Shown here piece after piece: positions 53,973 to 64,000 of a stretch of DNA of 64,000 nucleotides; the first letter of the stretch is position 1; every line of letters starts with the position of its first letter. Location of the stretch: contig CM060990.1 of NCBI GenBank assembly GCA_030765065.1, positions 413,859,198-413,923,197 of the forward strand, in the 5' to 3' direction. The notes beneath the pieces were generated by a model. That model was given only the letters and a program-made list of their open reading frames with translations. It searched no databases and was not told the origin of the DNA. This stretch comes from Deroplatys truncata. Taxonomy: Eukaryota; Arthropoda; Insecta; Mantodea; Mantidae. Both the position numbers and the translations under genes were made by a program.

Positions 53973-54942
53973 TTACGATGGAGGTGAATACACAGAGCAA
54001 ACAGAAATCAAAAAGCCGAGTAAGTGAAGGCGAACGGCAACAGTTTGCAATTCGGATGTAAGTGTGATAGTTTGAAAATGAACGTAGTTACGCACTAACA
54101 ACATGACTCCTCCATGAGCATGATTACCCTCCTCCGGTTCAAGGTCGTAGCGAACCGGAGTATATCCTCGGAGATCAAAAGGATCATGAGGGCGAAGCTT
54201 AGTCTCCTGCAAACAAACGGCCATAGATGAATAGAAACAGTCGGCAAATGATGCAGAATGAGACCCTTTGCAGTTAACGCAGACGGGGGCTGTGGTACAG
54301 GTACCTTCGTGTGACGTCTGGCTACATGAGGCACAGATGGTAACGGCACTCTTACAGGAGACTTGCGTATGCCCAAAACGTTGGCATTTGATACAACGCA
54401 GAGGTCTAGGTATATAGGGCCTCTCAGCAATTCGCTCGTACCCTGCTGAAAGACTCGTGGGCAGATCGACGCCGTCGAAAGTGATAAACAGGGCACGAGT
54501 TGGTTCCAAAATTCCGTCGCGTTTTGCCTGCACTCGATGAACAGCTGTCACCTTTTGGTCAGAAAGACAGTTGACAAGTTCTTCGTCCGACATACCATAG
54601 AGGCAATGGGTGGTAATGACGCCTCGATAGGAATTCAAGGTGCGGTGCTTCTGGACAACGGATAGGATAACCGTGGAGAAGCGTGGCACGCAACAAGGAC
54701 GTACTTTGCTGTTCAGTTTTGGTTTGAACCAACAAGGAACCAATTCGAAGACGAGTGCAGGACTGAACCGCACCTGCAATAGCGTCAATGCCATTTTGAA
54801 TAATGAAAGGGTTCACCTTCTCAAAACTTTGTCCTTCTTCTGTTCGTGAAATGACCAAGTAAGAACCAGATGTCGGCGGTGCTACTTCCGTTACATAGAC
54901 TTTTCGGCGCTTGTTGTTAGTAATGGCGAAGGGGTGCTCCAT
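53973..54942 (-). pseudogene. A7 chimeric ORF: ORF1 zinc-knuckle region fused in frame to the ORF2 endonuclease
   Basis: The ORF1 start is MEHPFAITNNKRRKV at 54,940-54,942. One frameshift near 54,650 leads into a frame holding the three zinc knuckles (CIKCQRFGHTQVSC, CASCSQTSHEGTC, CVNCKGSH). Near 54,240 this frame passes, without interruption, into endonuclease sequence (VCLQETKLRPHDPFD, PEEGNHAHGGVML). Compared with A5, about 680 bp comprising the ORF1 end, the spacer and the ORF2 start are missing. The open frame across the joint is about 273 codons, ending near 53,973. Fusion by deletion is the simplest reading. Confidence 0.75.
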
Positions 54943-55592
54943 AGCGAAATAAATCCTCCACCACTGCAACCGTCTCCGACCTCGGGCTCTGACTTCCCGG
55001 GAGTTACCCCGGCTTGGGTGAGTGGCCTATCTATACCTATCTCACCCCAGGGTCACACCTCCCAGAACATAGACAGAGGGACCCAATGGCCGTCGGACGT
55101 CAGCAGCTCACGCAATGGCCCCCCGCGGGACTCCAGTTGAACAGCGTATACGAACACATACCCTACATGACGACCCCGGGTGGTGGGGATGACACCATTA
55201 CCCACTCACCCAGCTGCGCACGCGGTGCGCGGGTATCCGTCAGGCTGTGTCCACGGAGGATTAACATAAAAGGTTAAAAGAAACTAAAAGTGTGTGGGCG
55301 TTTCGCAATCAAGGTAGGCCGGCGAAGGAGTAAAACAGACGTGTAAATGAATGGGCGTGGGGAGAAATGTGCATAAACAGAAGAGAAGAAAGGAGCGATG
55401 GCGAGGGGCGACGTGCAAAGAAATGTACAGAACGCACGAGAGCTTACCTTGAGTCCCCCGGTCACGAGAACGAACCCACCTCGACCGGACGGGGATGAAA
55501 TGATGAAGATGGCGATGATTGGCTCGGGAACCCCGGGTGCGCCAAAAACCCGTACTCACATAAGGTGAGCCCCTGGGGGGCACTCCCGGCTG

Positions 55593-55754
55593 CAACCCCC
55601 ATTGGTATAATGGATAAGTATAGTGAATGACGACTAAGTTAGCGCAGAGGTGTGTGGGTGGGAAGTGTGGGGCATAAGCTGCATGTTATTGGTTATCCTA
55701 GTAGTCAGACACCATAGAATACGATGATCAACAGGAACAATACTTTTCGTTTCG
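55593..55754. other. Unassigned flanking sequence between A7 and A8
   Basis: 162 bp contain no recognisable coding or repeat feature. They continue the host segment at 43,937-44,253. The end abuts the TGA-repeat tail of A8. Confidence 0.55.
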
Positions 55755-56086
55755 TGATGATGATGATGATGAGATGCGGTTTAAGGGCGCTAAACAGCTA
55801 AGGTCATCAGCGCCCTTACAAAGTATAAAATGTACTGTCAAACAATAAAAGTCCTATAAAAAACCGCATAATTAAAAACGGTACACAAGCCCACGAGTCC
55901 AAAAGGTAAAAAACCAAACACCAAATACCAAAAACGAACACACTAAAAACATAGGCAATAAAAGAGTAAAAACAACGTATAAAAGAACTGTAGAATGTCA
56001 GGGACACGAGCGCCAATGTCCATTGGGGAGGAGATGCCCCATTAAAAAACAACAGAAAATTACATAGTCAAAAGACGCTCAGCGCA

Positions 56087-59000
56087 TCAAATGCGTCTGG
56101 TAAATCCAATGTCTTTGATAAAACGTAAAAGACACTCTACAGCACGCGCGTCGTCTGCCAGAACGTTGGCTAGGCAAACAGGCAGACCAACACGGACGCG
56201 CAAAGGAGCTAAAACTTGACACTCTGCTAAAATGTGACGCACCGTTAAGGGCGCATCACACTGCCCACAGAGTGGTGCGGGGTCACCTCTCAGCAAATAC
56301 TTATGACTAAAAATGCAATGTCCGCTACGAAGGCGTGTTAAAATTACCTCTTCCGACGAGAAGCACGGGAAGAGGTAGCCCAGACAAACGGGAGAGGTTT
56401 AACTTCCAGCAACTTGTTCCCCCGGAGGGCCGTCCACTCATCGCTCCAAAGCGAGAGGATGCGGCGACGTAAAACAATAAACAAATCTGACGAGAGAACA
56501 ACAGAGGTAAAACGTCTGGGTGATAAAATCGCCGACTTGGCAGCGACATCGGCAGACTCATTACCTGAGATGCCCACATGACTTGGTATCCACATGAAGG
56601 AGACGCTGATGCCAGAGACACCAAGCGAGTGGAGCAGGTCATGAATGCGCTATACGAGCGGGTGGTAACTGTACAGCGAGCTTATACTTTGAAGAGCACT
56701 CAGGGATTCGGAGCAAATAAAACAGTGCCGTAAGTCGTGCCGCTGAATATATAAAGGAGACTGATAAATGCTAAAAAGTTCGGCGTTAAAAATCGAACAT
56801 TGCTCTGGTATACGAAAGGTAAAGCTATTTCCACCACAAAAAATGCACATCCTACTCCAGCATCAGTCTTAGATCCATCAGTAAAGATAAAAGGCAAGTC
56901 CCCGAATTGTGACTGAAGTTCTAAAAACGCTGATCTAAAGACTGAAGAAGGGGTCTCATTCTTCGGCATTGACGATAACCCAAGGTGACAGAGGGCCTCA
57001 GCGCGCGACCATGGAGGAAAACGCGTTTCCCCCCTTGGAAGGCCCGGCGCTGGCGTAACGTCCAAATGCCGAAGTAGCAGTCGAAATCGAACCCCTGGAG
57101 GGAGCAATGCAGAGGAGCTAACTAAATATTGCCAGTCAAGTGAATCCTCGAAAAATGCCGCGAAAGACGGGTGGTCAGGCAAGCTGAAGAGTCGACAGGC
57201 ATAGCTGCACAAGAGCATCTCACTCCTGAAGGACAGCGGAGGCTCTGCAGCTTCAGCGTAAAGACTAGGCACGGGGCTAGTTTGAAAGGCCCCTGTAGCG
57301 ACTCTAATACCACGATGATGAATGGGATCCAAGCGACGTAACACAGATGGACGTACCGATGAAAAGACAATACACCCGTAATCAAGTTTGGATCGGACCA
57401 AAGAGCGATATAGACGCAGAAGGATGGTCCGATCAGCTCCCCAGGATGTGCCACTTAAAACACGTAAAAGATTAAGAGAACGGTCACACTTTGCTTTTAA
57501 AAAAGAAATGTGCGAGGTCCAACACAACTTTCTATCAAAGATCAACCCCAAATATTTCGCCTCGTCTGCAAACGGAAGCATCCCTGGCCCTAGATGGAGA
57601 GAGGGCGGAGGGAAATACTTCCGGCGCCAGAAGTTGATGCAGACGGATTTCTCGGCGGAGAAATTAAAGCCGTTGGCGTTACTCCAGGCGTAGAGACAGT
57701 CGATACAGCTCTGGAGACGGCGTTCGAGTAGACAGGTCCGCCGTGAACTGCAATAAATGGCAAAATCATCAACAAAAAGGGACGATGAAATGCCAGGTGG
57801 AATACAATCAACAATGGGGTTAATAGCAATCGCAAAAAGTGTGACACTGTGTACAGAGCCCTGCGGTACTCCGTTCTACTGAATAAAACGACGAGATAAA
57901 ACCGAGCCCACACGTACACGAAAGACGCGGTCCGTCATAAACTCCCGAAGAAATATGGGAAGACGACCGCGGATATTCCATGCGTGAAGTGTACGTAAAA
58001 TGCCGCCCCTCATAAAAGTCTCATAAGCTTTCTCCAGGTCAAAAAATACGGCCACGGTTTGACACTTTCTCAGAAATCCATTCATAATATACGTCGACAA
58101 GGACACCAGATGGTCGACGGTAGAGCGATAGCGACGAAAACCGCACTGAGCGTTTGCTAGAGGTTTCTGAGACTCAAGACACCATGTCAACCGCCCGTTG
58201 ATCATGCGCTCCGTCAACTTGCAAATACAACTGGTGAGGGAGATAGGGCGGTAGCTGGAAGGTAGTTGGCGATCCTTCCCAGGTTTAGGTATAGGGACAA
58301 TGGTGGCATCGCGCCAAACGGAAGGAAAAAGGCCGTCTTGCCAAATACGGTTATAGACCTGTAAGAGAAAGAGCTTACTGTCGGCTGAAAGGTGCTTTAA
58401 CATCAGGACATGAATGCCGTCCGGCACAGGAGCGGAGTGCCGAGAGCAATGAAGAGCGTGCTCCAGCTCCCTCATTGTGAAAAGTTCATTATAACACTCA
58501 ATTTTAGCAGACCGAAAATGAAAGGTGTCGGAATCCAGCCGGTCTTTGATAGAGCGAAAGCCGGCGGAATATTGGTCTGAACTGGATACCGCTTCAAAGG
58601 CAGCACCCAGAGTGTTAACGATGGCAGCCGGATCCACTATAGTGGCATTAGAAACCTGAAGGCCAGAAACAGTACAATGCGACATTTTACCTGAGAAGCG
58701 ACGAAGTTTATCCCAAACAACAGATGAAGGCGTAAAACGATTAAAAGACCCGACAAAACGAGTCCACGACGCCTTGTTGCTATCCTGAAAAATGCGACGG
58801 GCCCTGGCGCGCGATTGTTTAAAAGTCACCAAATTATCAAGTGTAGGGTGTCGCCGAAACACCCTAAGTGCAGTCCTACGGGCACGAACGGCGTCCCGAC
58901 AATCCTCGTTCCACCACGGAACAGGTGGCCAATGAGGTTGAGAGGATGAACGGGGAATTGCGCGTTCGGCGGCAGAGAAAATCGTAGACGTAAGGTGCTG

Positions 59001-59770
59001 CACTAGTTGTTTAATGTCGGCGAAGGGCTGATCGTAAAAATGCACGAGGCTGGAATACAAGCTCCAGTCGGCTTTTGGGAATATCCAGGTAGGTACGCTG
59101 GAATGCCGTACGTGGTGCGTCAGAAGAGAAACGATGCATGGGTAATGGTCGCTGGAGTAGGTGTCAGCGACGACGTTCCAGTGAAGACGATAAGCAAGCT
59201 GGAGTGAGCAAATAGCAAGGTCGGTGAGAGAATGTACCAGAAGAATCAGAAATAAAATTAGGTGTACCTGTATTGAGGATGGAAAGATTGAACTGATAAA
59301 AATGTCGGAAAGAAGAGTTCCCCTCGCACAAGCCCTTGGCGAACTCCACAGTGGGTGATGGGCATTAAAATTTCCCAACAGAAGAAATGGCGTTGGGAGA
59401 GCGGACAGGAGAGCTCGAATGTCCCCGGGAGCGAGGGGGACGATGGAGGTAAATACACAGAGCAAACAGAAAACAAAAAGCGGGGTAAGTGAAGGCGAAC
59501 GGCAACAGCATGCAAGTCCGACGTAAGTGTGACAGGTTTAAAATGAACGTCGTTTTGCACTAACAACATGACACCTCCATGAGCAGGAGTACCCTCCTCC
59601 GGTTCAAGGTCGTAGCGAACCGGAGTATATCCTCGGAGATCAAAAGGATCGTGAGGGCGAAGCTTAGTCTTCTGCAAACATACGACCATAGGCGAATGAG
59701 AACGCAATAAAAGTTGCAGTTCCGCCCTATGCGATCGTACACCACGTATATTCCTGGTCAGGATAGCCAT
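56087..59770 (-). pseudogene. A8 ORF2: endonuclease, RT, RNase H (several breaks)
   Basis: ORF2 starts MAILTRNIRGVRSH (Trp of the usual TWN is Arg). Endonuclease frames shift near 59,440. RT is then open for about 500 codons (PISLTSCICKLTERMI, GFRRYRSTVDHLVSL) to TAG at 57,876, just before GVPQGS-like sequence. The same frame resumes through the RT end to a shift near 56,845. RNase H (HVGISGNESADVAAKSA) and the terminal block (CGQCDAPLTVRHILAEC) follow, with another shift near 56,355. The copy is inactive. Confidence 0.8.
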
Positions 59771-59790
59771 GAATAAAATGTATAAACTGT

Positions 59791-61218
59791 CTACTTAGAA
59801 GGGCGGCTTAAAAGAATCTTTTGCTTAACCTTTGGGCTTGGGCTTTTTGTATGGAGTTGGTCAGACTCCATAGATTCCTCGGAGGGAGGGCCCACGCGCT
59901 CAGTGCCAGAAACCGATTCAAGCGCCGTGAATCGGATCTGGGTGGCGATGGGTGAGGGGTGCCGCTGAGCGCGGCTTGTCCCAGGACTTTCCGGGGGCAG
60001 CGACCTCCGAGGAGGAGAAGGTGAACTTTTGTTACCGCGCGCACGCGGAGGGTATTTCAAAAAATCTTCTCTACGAACTTTCGGATTGTGTTTCTTTTCA
60101 GCGGCTTGCGGCTTCATCGACTTTGGACCAGGTTTATAGGGCTTGATGACAGTAGCTTTAATGGCCGGCCGGATGTTAGTGGCGGTTAAACCAGTCATGG
60201 TCCAGGTCTGAGTTTCGGCATCTACTCGTGGTACTGGCGAGGTAACAACAGAACTAAATGTGCCAGATCGCAGGAGTGAAGGTTGGCGCGCATGGTAACA
60301 CCTCCGGGCTTCAGCGAAAGAGAGGTTTTCCTTTACCCGGATCTTCTGGATCGCCTTCTCGTCCAAGTACCGCGGACAGTCGGCAAACGAAGCAGAATGA
60401 GACCCTTTACAATTAACGCAGACGGGGGCTGTTGAACAGGTACCTTCGTGTGAGGGCTGGCTACATGTTGCACAGATGTTAACGGCACTCTTACATGAGA
60501 CTTGCGTATGCCCAAAACGTTGGCATTTAAAACAACGCAGAGGTCTAGGAATATAAGGCCTCACAGAAATCCGTTCGTACCCTGCGGAAAAGCTCGTGGG
60601 CAGATCGACGCCATCAAATTTTAGAAACAGGGTACGAGTTGGTACCAATACGCCGTCGCGTTTGGCCTGCACTCGATGGACCGCTGTCACCTTCTGGTCT
60701 GCAAGATATTCCACCAGGTCCTCGTCCGTTATTCCATCGAGGCTATGCGTGGTGACAACGCCTTCGCAAGAATTCAAGGTGCGGTGCTTCTCAACACGGA
60801 TGGGATAACCGTGGAGAAGCGTAGCGCTCAACAAGGTCTTACTCTGCTGTTCGGATTTGGTTTGAACCAACAAGGAACCAATCCGAAGACGAGTGCAGGA
60901 CTGAACCGCACAGGACAGGAGAGCTCGAATGTCTGCGGGAGCAAGGGGAGACAATGGAAGTGAATACAAAGAGCAAACAGAAAAGATAAAACCGTGTAAC
61001 TGCAGTCTAATGGCAACAGCTTGCAAGTTGGACGTAAGAGTGAGACGTTGAAAATGAACGTCGTTAAGCACTAACAACATGACACCTCCATGAGCAGGTG
61101 TACCCTTCTTCGGTTCAAGTTCGTAGCGAACCGGAGTATATCCTCGTAGATCAAAAGTAACGTGAGGGCGAAGCTTAGTCTCCTGCAAACACATGACCAC
61201 AAGGGAATGAGAACGCAA
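59791..61218 (-). pseudogene. A8 chimeric ORF: endonuclease N terminus fused in frame to ORF1
   Basis: A single 475-codon open frame starts in endonuclease sequence (CLQETKLRPHVTFDLRGYTP, GTPAHGGVMLLVLND) and passes near 60,911 into ORF1 (QSCTRLRIGSLLVQTK). It then runs through all three zinc knuckles (CFKCQRFGHTQVSC, CATCSQPSHEGTC, CVNCKGSH) to the normal ORF1 C terminus. The real ORF2 start codon, at about 61,283, is separated from this frame by a TAA, so initiation would need another codon. The joint arises from the recombination that formed A8. An unbroken frame over this length may be chance preservation of ORF1. Confidence 0.75.
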
Positions 61219-61302
61219 TAAAGGTTACACTTTCGCCCTATACGATCGTACACCACGTGCATTCCATTTAAGGATAGCCATTCAGAAAAAGGGATAAACT
61301 GT

Positions 61303-62587
61303 TTACTTAGAAGGGCGGCTTAAAATTACCTTCTGTTTAACCTTTGGGCTCGGGCTTTTGGAATGGAGTTGGTCAGACTCCATAGCCGCCTCGAACGGAG
61401 GGACCACGCGCTCAGAGCCAGAAACCGATTCAAGCGCCGAGAATCGGTTCTGGTTAGCGTTGGGTGAGGGGTGCCGCTGAGCGCGGCTTGTCCCAGGAAC
61501 TTCCTGGGACTGCGACCTCCGAGAAGGAAAAGGTGAACTATGCTTACTGTGAACACGAGGAGGGTCTTTTAGAAAGTCTTCTCTTCGAAATTTCTGCTTT
61601 GGGTTTTTCTCCATTGCTTGTGACTTCATAGACTTGGTACCAGGTTTAGAGGGCTTGGTAACAGTCGCTGAAATGGACGGCCGGATGGTAGTGGCGGTCA
61701 AGGCAGTTATGGTCCAAGTTTGAGTCCCAGCATCCTTCCGGGGTACTGGCGAGGCAACAACAGATCTGAATGTTCCCGATCGCAGGAGCGAAGGTTGGCG
61801 CGCATGGTAACGCCTCCGGGCTTCAACGAAGGAGAGTTTCTCCTTTACCCGGATCTCCTGGATCGTCTTCTCGTCCAAATACCGTGGACAGACGCCAAAT
61901 GAAGCAGAATGTGACCCTTTGCAATTGACTCACACGGGGGCTGTTAAGCTGGTACCTTCATGTGACGGCTGGCTACATGTTGCACAGATGTTAACGGCTC
62001 TCTTATATATGACTTGCGTATGCCCAAAACGTTGGCATTTGAAACAACGCAGAGGTCTAGGAATATAGGGCCTCACCGCAATACGTTCGTACCCTGCTGT
62101 AATGCTCGTGGTAAGATCGACGCCATCAAATGTGATAAAAAGGGTACGAGTGGGTAGCAATACTCCATCGTCGCGTTTGACCTGCACCCGATACACTGCT
62201 GTCACCTTTTGATCTGATAGATATTCGACTAGGTCTTCGTCCGATATACCGTCGAGGCTATGGGTGGTAGCGACGCCTCGACAGGAATTCAAGGTGCGGT
62301 GCTTCTTAACACGGATCGGATAACCGTGGAGAAGCGTAGCGCTCAACAATGTCTTAGTTTGTTGATCGGACTTGTTGTGTACTAATAATGACCCGTTTCG
62401 AAGGCGAGTGCAGGAATGAACCGAACCAGCAATAGAATCAATGCCCTTCTGTACTGTAAAAGGGTTCACCTTCTCAAACGTTTGTCCTTCCTCAGTTCGT
62501 GTAATAACTAAGTAACAACCAGATGTTGGCGGTGCTACTTCTGTTGCAAATACGCTTATTAGTAATAATGGAGAAATGGTGCTCCAT
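61303..62587 (-). pseudogene. A8 upstream ORF1 (broken)
   Basis: The ORF1 start ATG is at 62,585-62,587. About eight bases of the usual KRRKV-coding stretch are missing near 62,553, shifting the frame. The body from FTVQKGIDSIAGSVHSC to the second knuckle (CATCSQPSHEGTS, last Cys changed to Ser) is open, then TGA near 61,930 replaces the Cys of the third knuckle. The last 191 codons are open to the normal end. This is the ORF1 of the left partner in the recombinant. Confidence 0.75.
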
Positions 62588-63270
62588 AGCGAAATAAATC
62601 CTCCACCATTGCAACCGTCTCCGACCCCGGGCTCTGTTTCCCGGGCGTTACCCCGGCTTGGGTGAGTTGCCTATCTATACCTATCTCACCCCAGGGTCAC
62701 ACCTCCCAGAACATAGACAGGGGGACCCAATCGCCGTCACAAGTCAGCAGCTCATGCAATGCCCCCCCGCGGGACTGCAGTTGAACAGCGGATACGAACA
62801 CATACCCTACATGACGACCCTGGGTGGTGGGGATGACGCCATTACCCACTCACCCAGCTGCGCATCCAGTGAGCGGGTATTCGTCAGGCTGTGTCCACGG
62901 AGGATTTAAATAAAAAGATAAAAGAAACTAAAAGTGCGTGGGCGTTTCGCACGCAAAGTAGGCCGACGAAGAAGTAAAAGAGATGTGTAAATGAATGGGC
63001 GTGGAGCGAAATGTGCATAAGTAGAAGAGAAGAAAGAAACGATGGCGAGAGGCGACATGGAGTGAAATGCACAGAACGCACGAGAGCCTACCTTGATTCC
63101 CCCGGTCACGAGAACGAACCCACCTCGACCGGACGGGGATGAAGTGATGAAGATGTCGAGGAGTGGCTCGGGAACCCCCGGGTACGCCAAACCCGTACTC
63201 ACATAAGGTGAGCTCCTGGGGGGCCCGGGTATGCCAACACCCGTACTCACATAAGGTGAGCCCCTGGGGG

Positions 63271-64000
63271 GTGATCGACACCTGCTAGGCTGTGAACATA
63301 AATTGATTGCTCATACATACGATGGGGCTAATGTTATGTCTGGGTCGGAAAATGGCGTTCAATCCATCATAAAACAGAAGTACAGGTCTGCAGAATAAAT
63401 TCATTGCCATGCGTATCAGTTAAACTTAATTATGTTAAATGCAGCATCAGCGAATAGTAGTGTACGAATTTTCCTCATAAATCTTCAAGGAATTTGTGCT
63501 TTTTTCGTAACTCTCCTCAGAGAACATCAGTTTTAGAAGAAGTAGTGCAAATACGGCTGCCAAGATCAGTGCAAACGAGATGGAACTTTCAATCTAGATC
63601 TGTGAACACAGTTTTCGAGTACAAGGAGGAGTTAATAGAATGTATGAAAATCATAAGGAGAGGCGAAAGAATCACCAATTCAAGTTCTGTTCTTCAAGCA
63701 TCTGGGTTTATTGGAATTTTAAGTGATGCAGATTTCATATTTTGGTTGTCCTTCCATAAAATTATGCCCCATGTCGATATTTTCTACAACGAACTTCAGA
63801 GGAGCGACTGTACTCCTGTAATGGTCCAGGATAGACTTAATTTTTTTGAGGTGGAAATTCTTAAAATTAGAAGCACCATAAGTTCCACTGAAGTTGATGA
63901 GAATGTAACGAAGAAAAGAAAAATTGTGGAACACACTGAAAGAAAACGAGATGTCATTGAAGTGTGTGATGTAATCATTACTGAAATGAAAGACAGGTTC
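63271..64000 (+). pseudogene. hAT-like / ZMYM1-like transposase-derived coding remnant, runs off the window
   Basis: A plus-strand translation from 63,273 shows hAT-family blocks: TYDGANVMSGSENGVQ, then (past a TAA at 63,396-63,398) IHCHAYQLNLIMLNAAS. Near 63,530 the frame shifts by one base. From 63,521 the new frame is open for 160 codons to the end of the window with VQTRWNFQSRSVNTVFEYKE, FIFWLSFHKIMPHVDIFYNE and a Lys-rich stretch. This order matches the middle part of ZMYM1-like and other hAT-derived proteins common in arthropods. The N-terminal part is absent, probably removed or displaced when A8 inserted or recombined at 63,270. A TAG and a TAA after the frameshift point exclude a single continuous exon in either frame. 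Confidence 0.75.

Larger units (their letters stand above)
44254..55579 (-). mobile_element. Non-LTR retrotransposon family A, copy A7 (outer element, interrupted by A6)
   Basis: The tail of TGA repeats is at 44,254 and the 5' terminus at 55,579. The target duplication GCACTCTCGGCTG (44,241-44,253) versus GCACTCCCGGCTG (55,580-55,592) has one mismatch in 13. Copy A6 with its own duplication lies inside the RT region (45,809-51,887). Without A6, A7 is about 5.2 kb, shorter than A5, mainly because of an internal deletion of about 680 bp joining ORF1 to endonuclease near 54,240. More lesions than in A5 show that it is older. Confidence 0.85.
55755..63270 (-). mobile_element. Non-LTR retrotransposon family A, composite copy A8 (recombinant of two elements)
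   Basis: From the 5' end downward the order is: leader (62,588-63,270), ORF1 (61,303-62,587), ORF2 start with part of the endonuclease (60,912-61,283), then a jump back into ORF1 (59,791-60,911), and a whole ORF2 (56,087-59,770), hairpin (55,782-55,818) and tail (55,755). The 7.5-kb length exceeds the 6-kb unit for this reason. The sequences at the two ends show no target duplication (left TTTTCGTTTCG, right GTGATCGACACC). Unequal recombination between two neighbouring copies explains both facts. Confidence 0.75.

Overview
This is a window of arthropod-like nuclear DNA (eukaryotic: nested non-LTR retrotransposons, probable spliceosomal introns, satellite DNA, a hAT/ZMYM1-like relic). Nothing in it looks like an ordinary single-copy host gene. 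The exact species cannot be read from the sequence; an insect or other arthropod is an inference from the element families.

Region by region. 1-17,091 is a pile of minus-strand non-LTR retrotransposons of one main family (called A here: APE-type endonuclease, reverse transcriptase, RNase H, CCHC gag-like ORF1, 3' tail of TCA repeats), with copies A0 to A3. A second, related family (B) is represented by one almost complete copy at 2,189-8,133, flanked by a 10-bp target duplication. 17,093-18,053 is a satellite of about 142 bp in nearly seven units. 18,054-32,131 holds a plus-strand Polinton/Maverick of the adintovirus type: protein-primed DNA polymerase B, packaging ATPase, pX-like core peptide, retrovirus-like integrase with chromodomain, penton-like minor capsid protein, pVI-like protein, double-jelly-roll major capsid protein and adenain-like protease, followed by a right arm of small genes I cannot name with confidence. 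32,132-32,282 is a short inverted-repeat MITE. 32,287-63,270 is again a nested stack of family A copies (A4, A5 inside A4, A7 with A6 inside it, A8), and 63,271-64,000 is the start of a broken hAT/ZMYM1-like coding region that runs off the window.

How the parts work together. The adintovirus-like element carries a complete replication, integration and virion-assembly gene set, but most of its large genes are broken by in-frame stops or frameshifts, so it is an endogenous relic. Its protease, pX-like peptide and most right-arm small genes remain open. Seven of its gene junctions overlap by 1-4 nt (ATGA or TAATG), which points to polycistronic expression by termination-reinitiation, while the protease end and the next gene carry good splice signals. 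No terminal inverted repeat was found at either end.

Family A copies are all on the minus strand, are nearly identical over long stretches, and insert into each other. Target duplications are readable for A5, A6, A7 and B. Several copies show secondary recombination: a 721-bp endonuclease tandem duplication, two in-frame ORF1/endonuclease fusions, a target deletion of about 490 bp at A2, and a family B copy capped with a family A 5' end. The best preserved family A copy is A5 (intact ORF1, one nonsense codon in ORF2).
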